Below, piece after piece: positions 17,006 to 26,768 of a DNA stretch of 64,000 nt. The stretch is taken from the NCBI GenBank assembly GCA_003021045.1, contig PXRN01000001.1, positions 1 through 64,000 of the forward strand, in the 5' to 3' direction. The DNA comes from Halobacteriales archaeon QS_4_69_34. GTDB lineage: Archaea; Halobacteriota; Halobacteria; Halobacteriales; Halococcaceae. The position numbers and the translations under genes were made by a program. The notes under the pieces are model-generated. The model had not been told where the DNA came from. It did not search any database and saw nothing but the letters and a program-made list of their open reading frames with translations. Numbering within the stretch: the stretch's first letter is position 1; every line of letters begins with the position of its first letter.

Positions 17006-19144
17006 ATGAGCAACGACAGGGACGCCGACGACGCGCTCGTCGACGGGGCCGGCGAGGTGGAATCAGAGCGGCCAGCCGATGGCGACCCGGACTCCGACTC
17101 CAACCCCGGCCCCGAGCGTGACCCGGGGGAGCAACCTTCGGGCAGCCAGACGAACGGAGCCACCCCCGGAGACGACCCGCCCGAGGAAATACCGACCGGC
17201 GAGGACCTCGGCAGCGCGGTCACGGTCGAGGGCGAGGTCGAAGGCGAGGAGGACGACCTGCTCGGCGGCCTGGGGATCGAAACCACGGCGGACATCGAGA
17301 TCCCCGATCGGCTCGTCGATCAGGTCATCGGACAGGACCACGCCCGCGACGTGGTGACCAAGGCCGCAAAGCAGCGCCGCCACGTCATGATGATCGGCAC
17401 TCCCGGTACCGGCAAGTCGATGCTGGCGAAGGCGATGAGCCAGCTGCTCCCCAGAGAGGAGCTCCAGGACGTCCTCGTCTATCACAACCCCGACGACGGC
17501 AACGAGCCGAAAGTGCGAACGGTGCCGGCGGGCAAGGGCGATCAGATCATCGACGCCCACAAGGAGGAGGCCCAGAAGCGCAACCAGATGCGTAGTTTTC
17601 TGATGTGGATCATCATCCTCATCGTCGTCGCCTACGCGCTGCTCATCGCCCAGCAGGTCCTGCTGGGGATCCTCGCGGCGGCCGTCATCTACATCGCGTT
17701 CAAGTACAGCTCCCGAAGCACGGACGCGATGATCCCGAACCTGCTGGTGAACAACGCCGAGAAGGCGACCGCGCCCTTCGAGGACGCCACGGGCGCACAC
17801 GCGGGTGCGCTACTGGGCGACGTCCGCCACGACCCCTTCCAGAGTGGCGGCATGGAGACCCCCTCCCACGACCGCGTCGAGCCGGGGGCGATCCACAAGG
17901 CGAACAAGGGCGTGCTGTTCGTCGACGAGATCAACACTCTGGATATCCGCTCCCAGCAGAAGCTGATGACGGCGATCCAGGAGGGCGAGTTCGGCATCAC
18001 CGGCCAGTCGGAGCGCTCCTCGGGCGCGATGGTCCAGACCGAGCCGGTCCCGACCGACTTCATCATGATCGCCGCGGGCAACCTCGACGCGATGGAGAAC
18101 ATGCACCCCGCGCTGCGCAGCCGGATCAGGGGCTACGGCTACGAGGTGTACATGGACGACACCATCGAGGACGACCCCGAGATGCGCCGCAAGTACACCC
18201 GGTTCATCGCCCAGGAGATCGACAACGACGGCCGGCTGCCCCACTTCACCCGCGAGGCCGTCAAGGAGGTCATCCTCGAAGCCCAGCGCCGCGCGGGCCG
18301 GAAGGGTCACCTCACGCTCAAGATGCGCGATCTCGGGGGACTCATCCGGGTTACCGGCGACATCGCCCGCGCGGAAGACGCCGAGTTCACCGAGCGCGAG
18401 CACGTCCTCCAGGCCAAGCGCCGGTCGCGCTCGATCGAACAGCAGCTCGCCGACACCATGATCGAGCGCCGCAAGGACTACGAGCTCACCGTCGCCGACG
18501 GCGGCGTCGTCGGTCGAGTCAACGGTCTCGCGGTGATGGGCGAGGACTCGGGCATCATGCTGCCGGTGATGGCCGAGGTCACGCCGAGTCAGGGTCCCGG
18601 CGGCGTGATCGCCACCGGCAAGCTCCAGGAGATGGCCGAGGAGTCCGTTCAAAACGTTTCGGCGATCATCAAGAAGTTCTCCGGTACGGACCTGAGCGAG
18701 AAGGACGTCCACATCCAGTTCGTGCAGGCCGGCCAGCAGGGCGTCGACGGCGATTCCGCGTCGATTTCGATCGCCACGGCGGTCATCAGCGCGCTCGAAG
18801 AGGTCGCGGTCGATCAGAACCTCGCCATGACCGGCTCGCTGTCGGTGCGGGGCGACGTGCTGCCGGTCGGCGGCGTCACCCACAAGATCGAGGCCGCCGC
18901 GAAGGCGGGACTGGACACGGTGATCATCCCGACGGCGAACGAACAGGACGTGATGATCGAGGAGGAATACGAGGACGCGATCGAGATCGTCCCGGTGAGC
19001 CACATCAGCGAGGTGCTCGAGGTCGCGCTCGCTGGTGAGGGCGAGACGGACGGTCTCGTCGACCGGCTGCGGAACATCACGGGGAAGGCGCTCGAACGGC
19101 AGGTCGGCCAGGGTCACACCAACCCGAACCCGAGCCCCCAGTGA
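17006..19144 (+). CDS. lonB: ATP-dependent membrane protease LonB
   Basis: The protein has 712 residues. An acidic, disordered N-terminus (1-95) precedes the AAA+ domain with Walker A GTPGTGKSM (about 131-139). Two transmembrane helices at about 199-232 (IIILIVVAYALLIAQQVLLG onward) are inserted between the Walker motifs, the hallmark of archaeal LonB, anchoring it on the cytoplasmic face. Walker B is VLFVDEINTL. The protease domain has the catalytic Ser in GDSASISIATA (about 584) and Lys in GGVTHKIEAA (about 628). In haloarchaea LonB is essential and controls phytoene synthase and so carotenoid levels, which is of interest given the retinal locus at 49943. It is followed within five bases by a CPBP protease gene. 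Confidence 0.95.
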   Translation: MSNDRDADDALVDGAGEVESERPADGDPDSDSNPGPERDPGEQPSGSQTNGATPGDDPPEEIPTGEDLGSAVTVEGEVEGEEDDLLGGLGIETTADIEIPDRLVDQVIGQDHARDVVTKAAKQRRHVMMIGTPGTGKSMLAKAMSQLLPREELQDVLVYHNPDDGNEPKVRTVPAGKGDQIIDAHKEEAQKRNQMRSFLMWIIILIVVAYALLIAQQVLLGILAAAVIYIAFKYSSRSTDAMIPNLLVNNAEKATAPFEDATGAHAGALLGDVRHDPFQSGGMETPSHDRVEPGAIHKANKGVLFVDEINTLDIRSQQKLMTAIQEGEFGITGQSERSSGAMVQTEPVPTDFIMIAAGNLDAMENMHPALRSRIRGYGYEVYMDDTIEDDPEMRRKYTRFIAQEIDNDGRLPHFTREAVKEVILEAQRRAGRKGHLTLKMRDLGGLIRVTGDIARAEDAEFTEREHVLQAKRRSRSIEQQLADTMIERRKDYELTVADGGVVGRVNGLAVMGEDSGIMLPVMAEVTPSQGPGGVIATGKLQEMAEESVQNVSAIIKKFSGTDLSEKDVHIQFVQAGQQGVDGDSASISIATAVISALEEVAVDQNLAMTGSLSVRGDVLPVGGVTHKIEAAAKAGLDTVIIPTANEQDVMIEEEYEDAIEIVPVSHISEVLEVALAGEGETDGLVDRLRNITGKALERQVGQGHTNPNPSPQ

Positions 19145-19148
19145 CGCC

Positions 19149-20072
19149 GTGACCCGGTGGGCGGCGTTCGCCGGGATCGTCGCGCTCGTTCTCGGGACGC
19201 TACTCGCGCTCGCACGCGCCTCGCAGCCGACGGCGAGCGACGCCGCGGCTGCCCCACCGGAAGCGCCCGTACGGCCGAACGCGCCGGACGACACCGACGG
19301 AGCTGGTGCGCTCGGGAGTGACGGAGCCGCTCCGAACGGCGACAGTACAGGCGGCGAGAACGACAGCGTGGGGGCCGGCGCGGACAACTGCGGGGCGACC
19401 GACGCCGACGGTGGTCCGCGGACCGACGACGCCGCGTCGGCACGGCCGCCGTGGGCCGCCGATGGGCGCGAGTCGCTCCCGGCGGGTGCGCTGCTGGCGA
19501 ACGTCGCGCTCTCGCAGGGGTTTTTTCTCGTACTCTTGCTCCTCGGCGCGTGGTACGCGCGGGTGCCGCCGGCCGCGCTCGGCGTGCACGGGACGTCCTC
19601 GAGCACGGGCCTCCCGGCGCTCGCCGCGGGCGTCGGCCTCGGGCTGGCGCTCGCGTTCGTCAACGAACTCGGCGCGATCGGCGCGGACGCGCTGGGCGTC
19701 GAGCACGCCGAGGCACTCCGCGGGGCGCTCGCACCCGAGTCGCGGCGTGGCTGGCTCGTTCTCCTCGTTGGCGTGCTCCCTACCGTGGCCGTCTTCGAGG
19801 AGCTGCTCTTTCGGGCGGCACTCGTCGGTGCGCTGAGCGCCGGGTTCGGGCTCTCGCCGTGGCTGCTCGCGCTCGGCTCATCGGTCGCGTTCGCGCTCGG
19901 TCACGGCGCACAGGGGGCGCTCGGGATGGGGGTCACCGGCGTGCTTGGACTCGTCCTCGCCGCGGCGTTCGTCTTGACGGGGAGCCTGCTCGCCGTCGTC
20001 GTCGCCCACTACCTCGTCAACGCCGCCGAGTTCGTCGTCCACGAACGGCTGGACGTGGGGCCGTCCAGGTAG
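19149..20072 (+). CDS. CPBP-family intramembrane metalloprotease (CAAX/Abi)
   Basis: A GTG start at 19149 lies five bases after the lonB stop, suggesting co-transcription; the protein has 307 residues. A signal-like first helix (WAAFAGIVALVLGTLLALA) is followed by an acidic Gly/Asp/Asn spacer (20-100), then about six helices. The CPBP motifs are FEELLFRAAL (EExxxR) and VAFALGHGAQG, supplying the Glu and His metal ligands, with a late NAAEF helix. Members cleave prenylated or other membrane proteins; the target here is unknown. Confidence 0.82.
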   Translation: MTRWAAFAGIVALVLGTLLALARASQPTASDAAAAPPEAPVRPNAPDDTDGAGALGSDGAAPNGDSTGGENDSVGAGADNCGATDADGGPRTDDAASARPPWAADGRESLPAGALLANVALSQGFFLVLLLLGAWYARVPPAALGVHGTSSSTGLPALAAGVGLGLALAFVNELGAIGADALGVEHAEALRGALAPESRRGWLVLLVGVLPTVAVFEELLFRAALVGALSAGFGLSPWLLALGSSVAFALGHGAQGALGMGVTGVLGLVLAAAFVLTGSLLAVVVAHYLVNAAEFVVHERLDVGPSR

Positions 20073-20140
20073 CCGACGGAGCGCTGTCCCTCGCGGAATC
20101 CGAGCATTGATGCCGGCGGGCACGAATCGCCCGGCTGCGT

Positions 20141-20224
20141 GCGAGGGTAGCCAAGTCTGGAAACGGCGGCGGATTCAAGCTCCGCTCCTGTAGAGGTCCA
20201 CGGGTTCAAATCCTGTCCCTCGCA
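20141..20224 (+). tRNA. tRNA-Leu (CAA)
   Basis: The acceptor stem gcgaggg (20141-20147) pairs with ccctcgc (20217-20223), followed by discriminator A at 20224. The anticodon stem gcgga/tccgc frames the loop ttcaagc, giving anticodon CAA. A long variable arm (cctgtagaggt) makes it class II, and the T-arm reads gggttcaaatcc. No CCA is encoded and no intron is visible. Confidence 0.95.
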
Positions 20225-20415
20225 CTCCGCGCCCGCGCGGCGCGACAGTGCGGGCAAGAGCGTCTTGCCCTCGCAGATCCTTCGTTCCACGACGGCGTTC
20301 GACAGCTGCGCTCGGGTCCGCCCGCACCCGCTCGGCCTGCACCTACACCCACGGCCGTGCGCGGCGGGTGCGCGCGACCGCAACGGTGAAACCGGCGGCG
20401 GACTCCTCTTTCGGC

Positions 20416-21558
20416 ATGGCGATCGCCGACCGGACCGATCCCGTGCGGGCGTGGCTCGCCGCGGCCGCCGTCGGGCTGGTCGCGCTCGGCGGCGGCGCGC
20501 TCGCCTTTCCGGGCCGGGTCTACGATCGGTTCGTCTGGCAGTACTTCTGGGGGCCGGTGTACGCCGACGCGAACGGGGCCCGCTGTGCGGTCATGGACGG
20601 CGGCACGGCCGAGCTGCTCTTCGAGTCGGCCGCGTGCGAGGCAGCACTCGCCCGGGGCGCGATCTACGCCGAGCCGGGCTACACGTTCGTCTCCGAGGCG
20701 GGCTACGCAGTCGTCCTCCTTTTTATGCTCGTCGGCGTCTACCTGCTGCTCGATCGGCTCGGCCTCGGCGAGCGCCGGGGCTTTTTTTTCGCACTACTCC
20801 CGTTCATGTTCTTCGGCGGCGCGCTCCGCGTGGTCGAGGACGCCAACGACGCCGCCACCGCCGCGGGCATCGAGCCGCTGCTTTCCTATCCCACGAACGT
20901 GCTCGTCATCAGCCCCGTCATCTACGTTTCGATGTTCGTGCTCTCGCTCGCGGCGCTGCTCGGGAGCGTCGCCCTCTCGCGCCGGGGCGCGATCGAGCGC
21001 TACGAGCCCACGCTCGCGGCCGTCGGGACCGTCATTTTAGTGCTGACCGTCGGCTATCTGGGGTATCTCGCGGCCGCCACCGAGTACGTCGGCTTCTTCC
21101 CCCAGATGCCCGTGCTCACGCTCGGGCTCGCCTCGCTGCTCGCCGGCGGGGTCTACCTCGCAATCGAGCGCTCCCGGCCCGGACTCAACGCCGGCACTCG
21201 CTACATCGGGCTGGTCGTGCTCTGGAGTCAGGCGATCGACGGCGTGGCGAACGTCCTCGCCGCCGATTGGGCGACCGCGATCGGTCTCCCGTTCGCCTAC
21301 AGCGCGAAACACCCCGTCAACCGGATCATCGTCGGCGCTACCGAGACCGTGTTCCCGCCGTCGGTGATCGAGGTGATCGGCGACTCGTGGCCGTTCCCCC
21401 TCGTGAAGCTCGCGCTCGCGGTCGGGGTGCTCTGGCTGTTCGACGAGTCGATCTTCGCCGAGAGCCGCCGGTACGCGCTCCTCCTGTTGGTCGCCATCGT
21501 CGCCGTCGGACTCGGGCCCGGGACCCGCGACATGCTCCGGGCGACGTTCGGTATCTGA
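20416..21558 (+). CDS. DUF63 family polytopic membrane protein
   Basis: ATG 20416 ([17 protein letters not shown]) gives 380 residues; the open frame before it is arginine-rich and non-coding in character. There are about nine hydrophobic helices. The recognisable DUF63 stretches are [12 protein letters not shown] (near 40-51), [30 protein letters not shown] and the late [15 protein letters not shown]. This archaeal family has no assigned function; the repeated polar residues within helices suggest a transporter or membrane enzyme. It is followed at once by a copy of the dispersed intergenic repeat. Confidence 0.85.
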   Translation: MAIADRTDPVRAWLAAAAVGLVALGGGALAFPGRVYDRFVWQYFWGPVYADANGARCAVMDGGTAELLFESAACEAALARGAIYAEPGYTFVSEAGYAVVLLFMLVGVYLLLDRLGLGERRGFFFALLPFMFFGGALRVVEDANDAATAAGIEPLLSYPTNVLVISPVIYVSMFVLSLAALLGSVALSRRGAIERYEPTLAAVGTVILVLTVGYLGYLAAATEYVGFFPQMPVLTLGLASLLAGGVYLAIERSRPGLNAGTRYIGLVVLWSQAIDGVANVLAADWATAIGLPFAYSAKHPVNRIIVGATETVFPPSVIEVIGDSWPFPLVKLALAVGVLWLFDESIFAESRRYALLLLVAIVAVGLGPGTRDMLRATFGI

Positions 21559-21662
21559 AACCTGGACGAAAAAGGCCGCGAGCTCCCTCCCGCGCTCGCT
21601 GCGCTCGCGCGGTCGTCCGCTCGCGGGAGAGTGCTTGCACGCCTCCCCACCGCGGCCGCGAC
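21559..21662 (+). repeat. dispersed intergenic element, copy A (downstream block only)
   Basis: Directly after the DUF63 stop the sequence aacctggacgaaaaaggc continues cgcgagctc, then a cggtcgtccgctcgcggg segment, then gcttgc. It matches the right part of the elements at 44813 and 63330, including order and spacing of these blocks. The GC palindrome of the other two copies is missing here. Confidence 0.75.
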
Positions 21663-21733
21663 AGCCAACTGTCGGAGCAGCGTCGTCGCCGATTTCCGTT
21701 CGGAGCGCGGTCTCGGCTGATGGGGAGGGGCGA

Positions 21734-23586
21734 CTACGGATACGGGTGGTGTTCGCGGTCGAGCCGCGGCTCGAACCCCAGCTCCTCGGGCACCGTTCGC
21801 GCGCGCTCGCCGAAGAAGGCCGCGCCGGTGAACAGCGGCTGCGCCCCCGGGACGAGCACGCGCACCGCCTCGAAGCCCAACCGCTCGACGTCCCGCGTGG
21901 TGAGCCGGGCCGCGTAGGCGTCGAGCCCGGCGTCGGCCACCCGTCCGAGGAGGGCGTCGAGCTCCGCCGCGGCCCCCGGCACCTCTTCGCCGACGCTCGC
22001 CGCCGGCACTCGCCCCGCAGGCTCGACGAACGCCCGTGTTGACGCGGGGAAGTCGGCGTAGCGGCCGATGGCCCCCTCCGCGTCGGTCGCGCCGTCGGGG
22101 CCCATCGCGCGCAGCTCCATCCAGCTCTGGAGCGCCTCCGCGAGCGCCGAGCGGGCGGCCGCGGCCGCGTCGAGGTTCGCGCTCGATCCCACCGCGAAGC
22201 GCGGCCATCCGTCGCTCCCGCTCTCGTCTCCATCCCTTCCGTCGACTCCACCGCCCTCGGCAGCCCTGCCGCCCTCGATGGCCCCGTCGTCACCGCCCGC
22301 CTCGCGGTGGACGGCGACGGCGACGACGGGCACGTCGACGTCCTGTGTGACCAACAGCGGCGTGACCGAGAGCCCCTCGCCGCGGGCACGCCGGGCGAGC
22401 TCGCGGTACTCCGCGTCCGAAACCGCGAGCCCGAGCGGCTCGAACGTCGAGTACCACGCGAGCATCGCCGCGTCGCGCTCGATCGCCTCGTAGAGCCCCG
22501 AGAGCAGGGCCGCCGCCTCCGAGCTCCCGAGCCCGAGTCCCGTCGTGATCGAGGGCCCGTACTCGTGTGCTGGCGGCGGGAACTGGACGAACTCGGCGGG
22601 CGCGAGAGCGGCTCCTCGGGGTTCGGGTCGACCCCCTCGGGAAGTACGAACGCCGCGGGGGCCACGGCCCCTTCGAGGTCGCTCGCGGGCGCGGTCGTGA
22701 ACCCGCGCTCGCGGTAGACGCCGGCGCTGTAGCGTTCGAGCGCCTCGCCGAGGGCCTTCATCAGCGCCTCGTCCCAGCCGGCGGAAACGCCGGCGGCCTC
22801 ACTGGCGGCGCTCGCGTCGCTGAACCCATCCGTACTGGCGCTGCGCGCGAGGTAGTACGGCGCGGGAAAGGAGGCGGCCTCGCCCACCTCGCTGACGATC
22901 CCGACCCGCGGATCGAGCGCCCGCTCGGCGCGTGCGACCGCTCCACCGAGGTCGTCCGCGCCGCCGTCTCGGCGACTCTCGTCGCGCTCGTCCGCTCCGC
23001 GACCGCGTTCGTGTGGCCCATCGCCGTACGCGAGCGTTCGGTCGCGCTCGCCGGCACACTCACAGTGGGGGACGGGCAGAAACGCCCGCTCGGCGTGGGG
23101 AAGCTCGACGACGCCGCCGAGCACGCTCGATTCCCCGCCCGCGAGCAGGCGGGCGGCCTCGCGGCCGGCGATCGCGCCGGCGAGTCCGGCCGTCGGCGGA
23201 TCGATCGTCGGGGGAGCGGACTTCTCGACGGACGTCGCTGCGTCCACGTCGGTCGCGTCGGCCGCGTTCGCCGCGACGCGCGCCCGGAGACACGCGTAGC
23301 AGCCCGTCCCGGGTGCGAATCCCGCGATCGCCGCCTCGATCCCGACGTCGTGGCCGTCGATCCCGCCGATCCCGCCGAGCTCGACGGCGAGCCACGGCCC
23401 GTCCCTCCGGAGGGCCGCGTCGTTCGCGCGCTCGAACGTCGCCGCGCCCGCCCGGTCGACGACGACCGCGAGACCGACGTCGCCGACGTCGCCGCTCTCG
23501 ACCGACTTTACCCGTGCGTTCGCGTCGGCGAGCGCCGCGCGGACGGCCTCGCTCGCGGGCCCCGAGCCGACGATGCCGACGTCCAT
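21734..23586 (-). pseudogene. YcaO-domain protein with N-terminal ThiF/Ocin-like domain, one frameshift
   Basis: The N-terminal part from ATG 23586 (MDVGIVGSGPASEAVRAAL) resembles the partial E1/Ocin-ThiF-like domain of azoline-type modification proteins, with CYACLRAR and HCECAGE cysteine pairs. The YcaO domain begins near residue 240 (YYLARSAS, ALGEALERYSAG). The frame is lost at the GGG run 22598-22600. The next frame continues HEYGPSITTGLGLGSSEAAA, LYEAIERDAAMLAWYSTFEP and DAAAAARSALAEALQSWMEL to a TGA at 21734, ending EHHPYP. One added base restores about 617 residues. YcaO enzymes use ATP to activate peptide amides for azoline, thioamide or amidine formation, or support methylthiolation. 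No TfuA or precursor-peptide gene is adjacent. Confidence 0.8.
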
Positions 23587-23825
23587 GTAGCCGGGAGCCC
23601 CGAGGGCGTGAAAAGCTCCCCGGCTCCTCCGGCGGCCCGTCTCCGAACAACGGTCCGGCCCGCGATACGGTCCGGCGCGTTAGGAGGGCGGGAAGGGCCC
23701 CGTCGCTCGCACCGTCGGTCGCGCGTCTTTCGGCGGATGCTCTCGACGATCGACGGGCGGCGCGCGCATCCACGCACCGATCCAGAAGTTCCGAGACGGT
23801 ATCGGGCGGTGACGGTATCGACCGT

Positions 23826-24374
23826 TCAGGTCAGGCGCACCCGGCTCTCCGGGTGCTGGTCGGCGTCCTCGGCGACGACGCCCTCCTTTCTGAGCTCGTC
23901 GAGGCGGGCCTTCGCCGCCCTGCGCTCGACCCGCCCGATCACCGAGACGGCGTCGAGGAGTGCGTCCTTCGGGACGCCGCGTCCGCGGCCGCCGCTGTCG
24001 ACGTCCTCGCGGAACGCGGTCGCCTCCCGGAGGAACTCGACGTAGGCCGGGAGATCGGTCGAGCCGCCCAGCGTCTCGTGCCACCGGGCCGGGTAGACGC
24101 TCACGCGGTCGCCGACCGCGTAGAGGGCATTCTCGTCCACCCACGTCTCGGACTCGGTGAGGCGCTCGTCGATCGCGTCGCGGACGGTCCCCGCGTCGAA
24201 CTGACCGCGGAGTCGCTCGTTGAGCGCCGCCGCGTGCGTCTCGATTACGTCCCGGGCGACGCCCGGGCGATCGCGGGAGCCGTGGCGTTCGACGAGTTCG
24301 ACGAGCTCCCCGGGACGGAGCTTGCGCCGCCGGGCTGTCGCCTCCTCTAGGACGCGTTCGTCGGGTTCGACCAT
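23826..24374 (-). CDS. conserved haloarchaeal protein of unknown function
   Basis: ATG 24374 (MVEPDERVLEEATARRR) gives 182 residues; 34 residues of open frame upstream look non-coding. It is helical and charged, with RPGELVELVERHGSR, a Trp-containing middle (SETWVDENALYAVGDRVSVY, PARWHETLGG) and a C-terminal winged-helix-like segment (KDALLDAVSVIGRVERRAAK followed by RLDELRKEGVV). The last part suggests nucleic-acid binding. It follows tbsP by about 100 bases on the same strand. I do not recognise a named family. Confidence 0.65.
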   Translation of the reverse strand: MVEPDERVLEEATARRRKLRPGELVELVERHGSRDRPGVARDVIETHAAALNERLRGQFDAGTVRDAIDERLTESETWVDENALYAVGDRVSVYPARWHETLGGSTDLPAYVEFLREATAFREDVDSGGRGRGVPKDALLDAVSVIGRVERRAAKARLDELRKEGVVAEDADQHPESRVRLT

Positions 24375-24472
24375 CGGTCGAAGTACGAGGACGACGCGAA
24401 TAAGCGATCGGATACCGGTACGCACGCGGGGTACCATCGTGGCTGCCGGGACGCGGCTCGCTTCAGTTCCGC

Positions 24473-25291
24473 TCACGCGCTCTCGGCGAGCAGCTCCCGG
24501 CCGACGGTGACGAGCTCCTCGGGTGGCGCGGCCCCGAGGCGCTCGTCGTCGACGTGGAGGCGCAGCCGGGGCCGGCCGACGTCGATGGGGACCTTCTCGG
24601 TGCCGACGAGCCCGCGGTCTTCGAGCCGCGACTTCACGCGCGAGAAGGTGGCCTTGCTGGCGAAGCCGACGTCCTCACCCCACTTCGAGATGTCGTACAG
24701 GAGCCCCTCCTCGCGCGCGGTAATCAGGAGTGCGATCACCACCTCGTCGACCGCACCGTCCCGGAGGGTCGACTGCGAGGCGAGCACGCGCTCGAACTCC
24801 TCGGCGACGTTGGGGCCGAGGTCCGCCCGGAGCGTCCCGTGCAGCCGCGACAGCGGCGGCGTCTGGATCGAGAAGGGCTCCGCCGCCGCGCTCGCGTCGG
24901 CGTAGCGCTCGCGCACGCTCGCCACGAACGCCCCGTCGTCGGTCGTGAGTCCCCGCACGCGTTCCTCGCTCTCGACGACCGAGACGACCCGTTCTTCGGT
25001 CGCCAGCAGGAGCCCCTCGTCCGGTGCCGTGCCGGCCCGCACCGAGAGGGTGTCCGCCGCGATCAGGCCCGCGGCCGTGCCCGCGACCAGGAAACTCTCG
25101 AACGCGGCGCTCAGCGCGTCCTCCTCGGCGAGCAGGGTGACCGCCGCCGGGCGATCGAGGCCGTCGAGCACCTCGATCAGTGTCTCGACCGTCGCCGCAG
25201 AACAAGGGGTGACGAACGAATCGCCGGTCGCGTCGGCGAGCACCCGCTCGACGACCGCCGCGACGCTCCGTTCGCGTACGTTGCTCGCCAT
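24473..25291 (-). CDS. tbsP: TbsP-type transcriptional regulator (DUF5821)
   Basis: ATG 25291 (MASNVRERSVAAVVERVL) gives 272 residues. The N-terminal two thirds form an alpha/beta sensor-like domain (TLIEVLDGLDRPAAVTLLAE, RVRGLTTDDGAFVASVRERY). The last 80 residues are a winged helix with LYDISKWGEDVGFASKATF and RVKSRLEDRGLVGTEKVP. This matches the haloarchaeal regulator TbsP, which in Haloferax represses glycolytic GAPDH under gluconeogenic conditions together with TrmB. It is divergent from glyA with a gap of about 190 bases. A TATA-like agtatattg lies immediately upstream of the start. Confidence 0.75.
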   Translation of the reverse strand: MASNVRERSVAAVVERVLADATGDSFVTPCSAATVETLIEVLDGLDRPAAVTLLAEEDALSAAFESFLVAGTAAGLIAADTLSVRAGTAPDEGLLLATEERVVSVVESEERVRGLTTDDGAFVASVRERYADASAAAEPFSIQTPPLSRLHGTLRADLGPNVAEEFERVLASQSTLRDGAVDEVVIALLITAREEGLLYDISKWGEDVGFASKATFSRVKSRLEDRGLVGTEKVPIDVGRPRLRLHVDDERLGAAPPEELVTVGRELLAESA

Positions 25292-25479
25292 CAATATACT
25301 AACGGAAGACGCAGCCGAATTTAATCTTAACGCCTCCGTCGACGGTGGCCGTCGGTCGCGACGATCACCGCGCTCCGGGGTGACCACCGCTCGCCGTCCG
25401 TACCGTCCGCGGTCCGTGCCGGTCGACGACGGCGCGGCCGGAAGGACATCTTATTGACGGTGGCCGTCGTACTGTCGGT

Positions 25480-26727
25480 ATGGACCACGAGCGGACCCGG
25501 GAGGTCGATCCGGCGGTCGCCGACGCGCTCGCCGGCGAGATCGAGCGCCAGCGTTCGACGCTTGCGATGATCGCCAGCGAGAACCACGTCAGCCCCGCCG
25601 TGATGGACGCCCAGGGGAGCGTGCTCACCAACAAGTACGCCGAGGGCTACCCCGGCGCGCGCTACTACGGCGGCTGCGAGTACGTCGACGAGGTCGAACG
25701 GCTCGCCATCGACCGCGCGCGAGAACTCTGGGGGGCCGAGCACGTCAACGTCCAGCCCCACAGCGGCTCGCAGGCGAACATGGCCGTCTACCTCGCCGCG
25801 CTCGAACCGGGTGAGAAGATCCTCTCGCTCGATCTGACCCACGGCGGTCACCTCTCGCACGGGCACTCGGCGAACTTCGCCGGGCAGGTCTACGAGGTCG
25901 AACAGTACGAGGTCGACCCCGAAACGGGGTACATCGACTACGACGCCCTGTCGGACCACGCCGAGCGCTTCGGTCCCGACATGATCGTCTCGGGCTACTC
26001 CGCCTACCCCCGGGCGGTCGATTGGGAACGGATACAGACGATCGCCGAGTCCGTCGAATCTCTCCACCTCGCGGACATCGCCCACATCACGGGACTCGTG
26101 GCGGCCGGCGAGCACCCCTCTCCCGTGGGCGTCGCTGACTTCGTCTCCGGGTCGACGCACAAGACCATCCGGGCCGGCCGGGGCGGGATCGTCATGTGCG
26201 ACGAAGCGTACGCCGACGCGATCGACTCGGCGGTGATCCCGGGGATGCAGGGCGGGCCACTCATGCACAACGTCGCCGGGAAGGCCGTCGGCTTCGGCGA
26301 GGCGCTCTCGCCCGAGTTCGAGGAGTATGCGGGACAGGTCGTCGAGAACGCGGCGGCGCTCGGCGATCGGCTGATCGAGCACGGGCTCTCGCTCGTCTCC
26401 GGCGGGACCGACACCCACCTCGTGCTCGTCGATCTGCGCGATTCCCACCCCGACACAACGGGCAAGGACATCGAGGAGGCGCTCGAAGAGGTGGGGATCG
26501 TCCTGAACGCAAACACCGTGCCGGGCGAGACCCGGAGCCCGTTCGTCGCCAGCGGCATCCGGGCGGGGACGCCAGCGCTCACCACGCGGGGGCTCGACGC
26601 CGACGCCTGTCGGGAGGTCGCCGACTGCATCGTCCGGATCGTCGACGCGCCCGACGACGAGGGCGTGCGGGAGGCGGTCGCGGCCGACGTGGACGCGCTG
26701 TGCGCGCGGTTCCCGCTGTACGAGTGA
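25480..26727 (+). CDS. glyA: serine hydroxymethyltransferase
   Basis: The protein has 415 residues. It starts MDHERTREVDPAVADALAGE and has MIASENHVSPAV, NKYAEGYPGARYYGGCEYVD and the PLP lysine K228 in GSTHKTIRAGRGG. It converts serine and (tetrahydro)folate to glycine and methylene-folate. Haloarchaea use folate rather than methanopterin for this step. It lies 41 bases upstream of folD on the same strand, so the two form a one-carbon unit, with divergent tbsP as a possible regulator. Confidence 0.96.
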   Translation: MDHERTREVDPAVADALAGEIERQRSTLAMIASENHVSPAVMDAQGSVLTNKYAEGYPGARYYGGCEYVDEVERLAIDRARELWGAEHVNVQPHSGSQANMAVYLAALEPGEKILSLDLTHGGHLSHGHSANFAGQVYEVEQYEVDPETGYIDYDALSDHAERFGPDMIVSGYSAYPRAVDWERIQTIAESVESLHLADIAHITGLVAAGEHPSPVGVADFVSGSTHKTIRAGRGGIVMCDEAYADAIDSAVIPGMQGGPLMHNVAGKAVGFGEALSPEFEEYAGQVVENAAALGDRLIEHGLSLVSGGTDTHLVLVDLRDSHPDTTGKDIEEALEEVGIVLNANTVPGETRSPFVASGIRAGTPALTTRGLDADACREVADCIVRIVDAPDDEGVREAVAADVDALCARFPLYE

Positions 26728-26768
26728 GGATTCGGGACGTTGATTAGCGCGGCAGTCACCTATCGGGT

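Noticed and set aside
20141-20224. tRNA-Leu as an integration site
   Set aside because: No integrase, no repeated tRNA 3-prime end within the window and no change in composition downstream.
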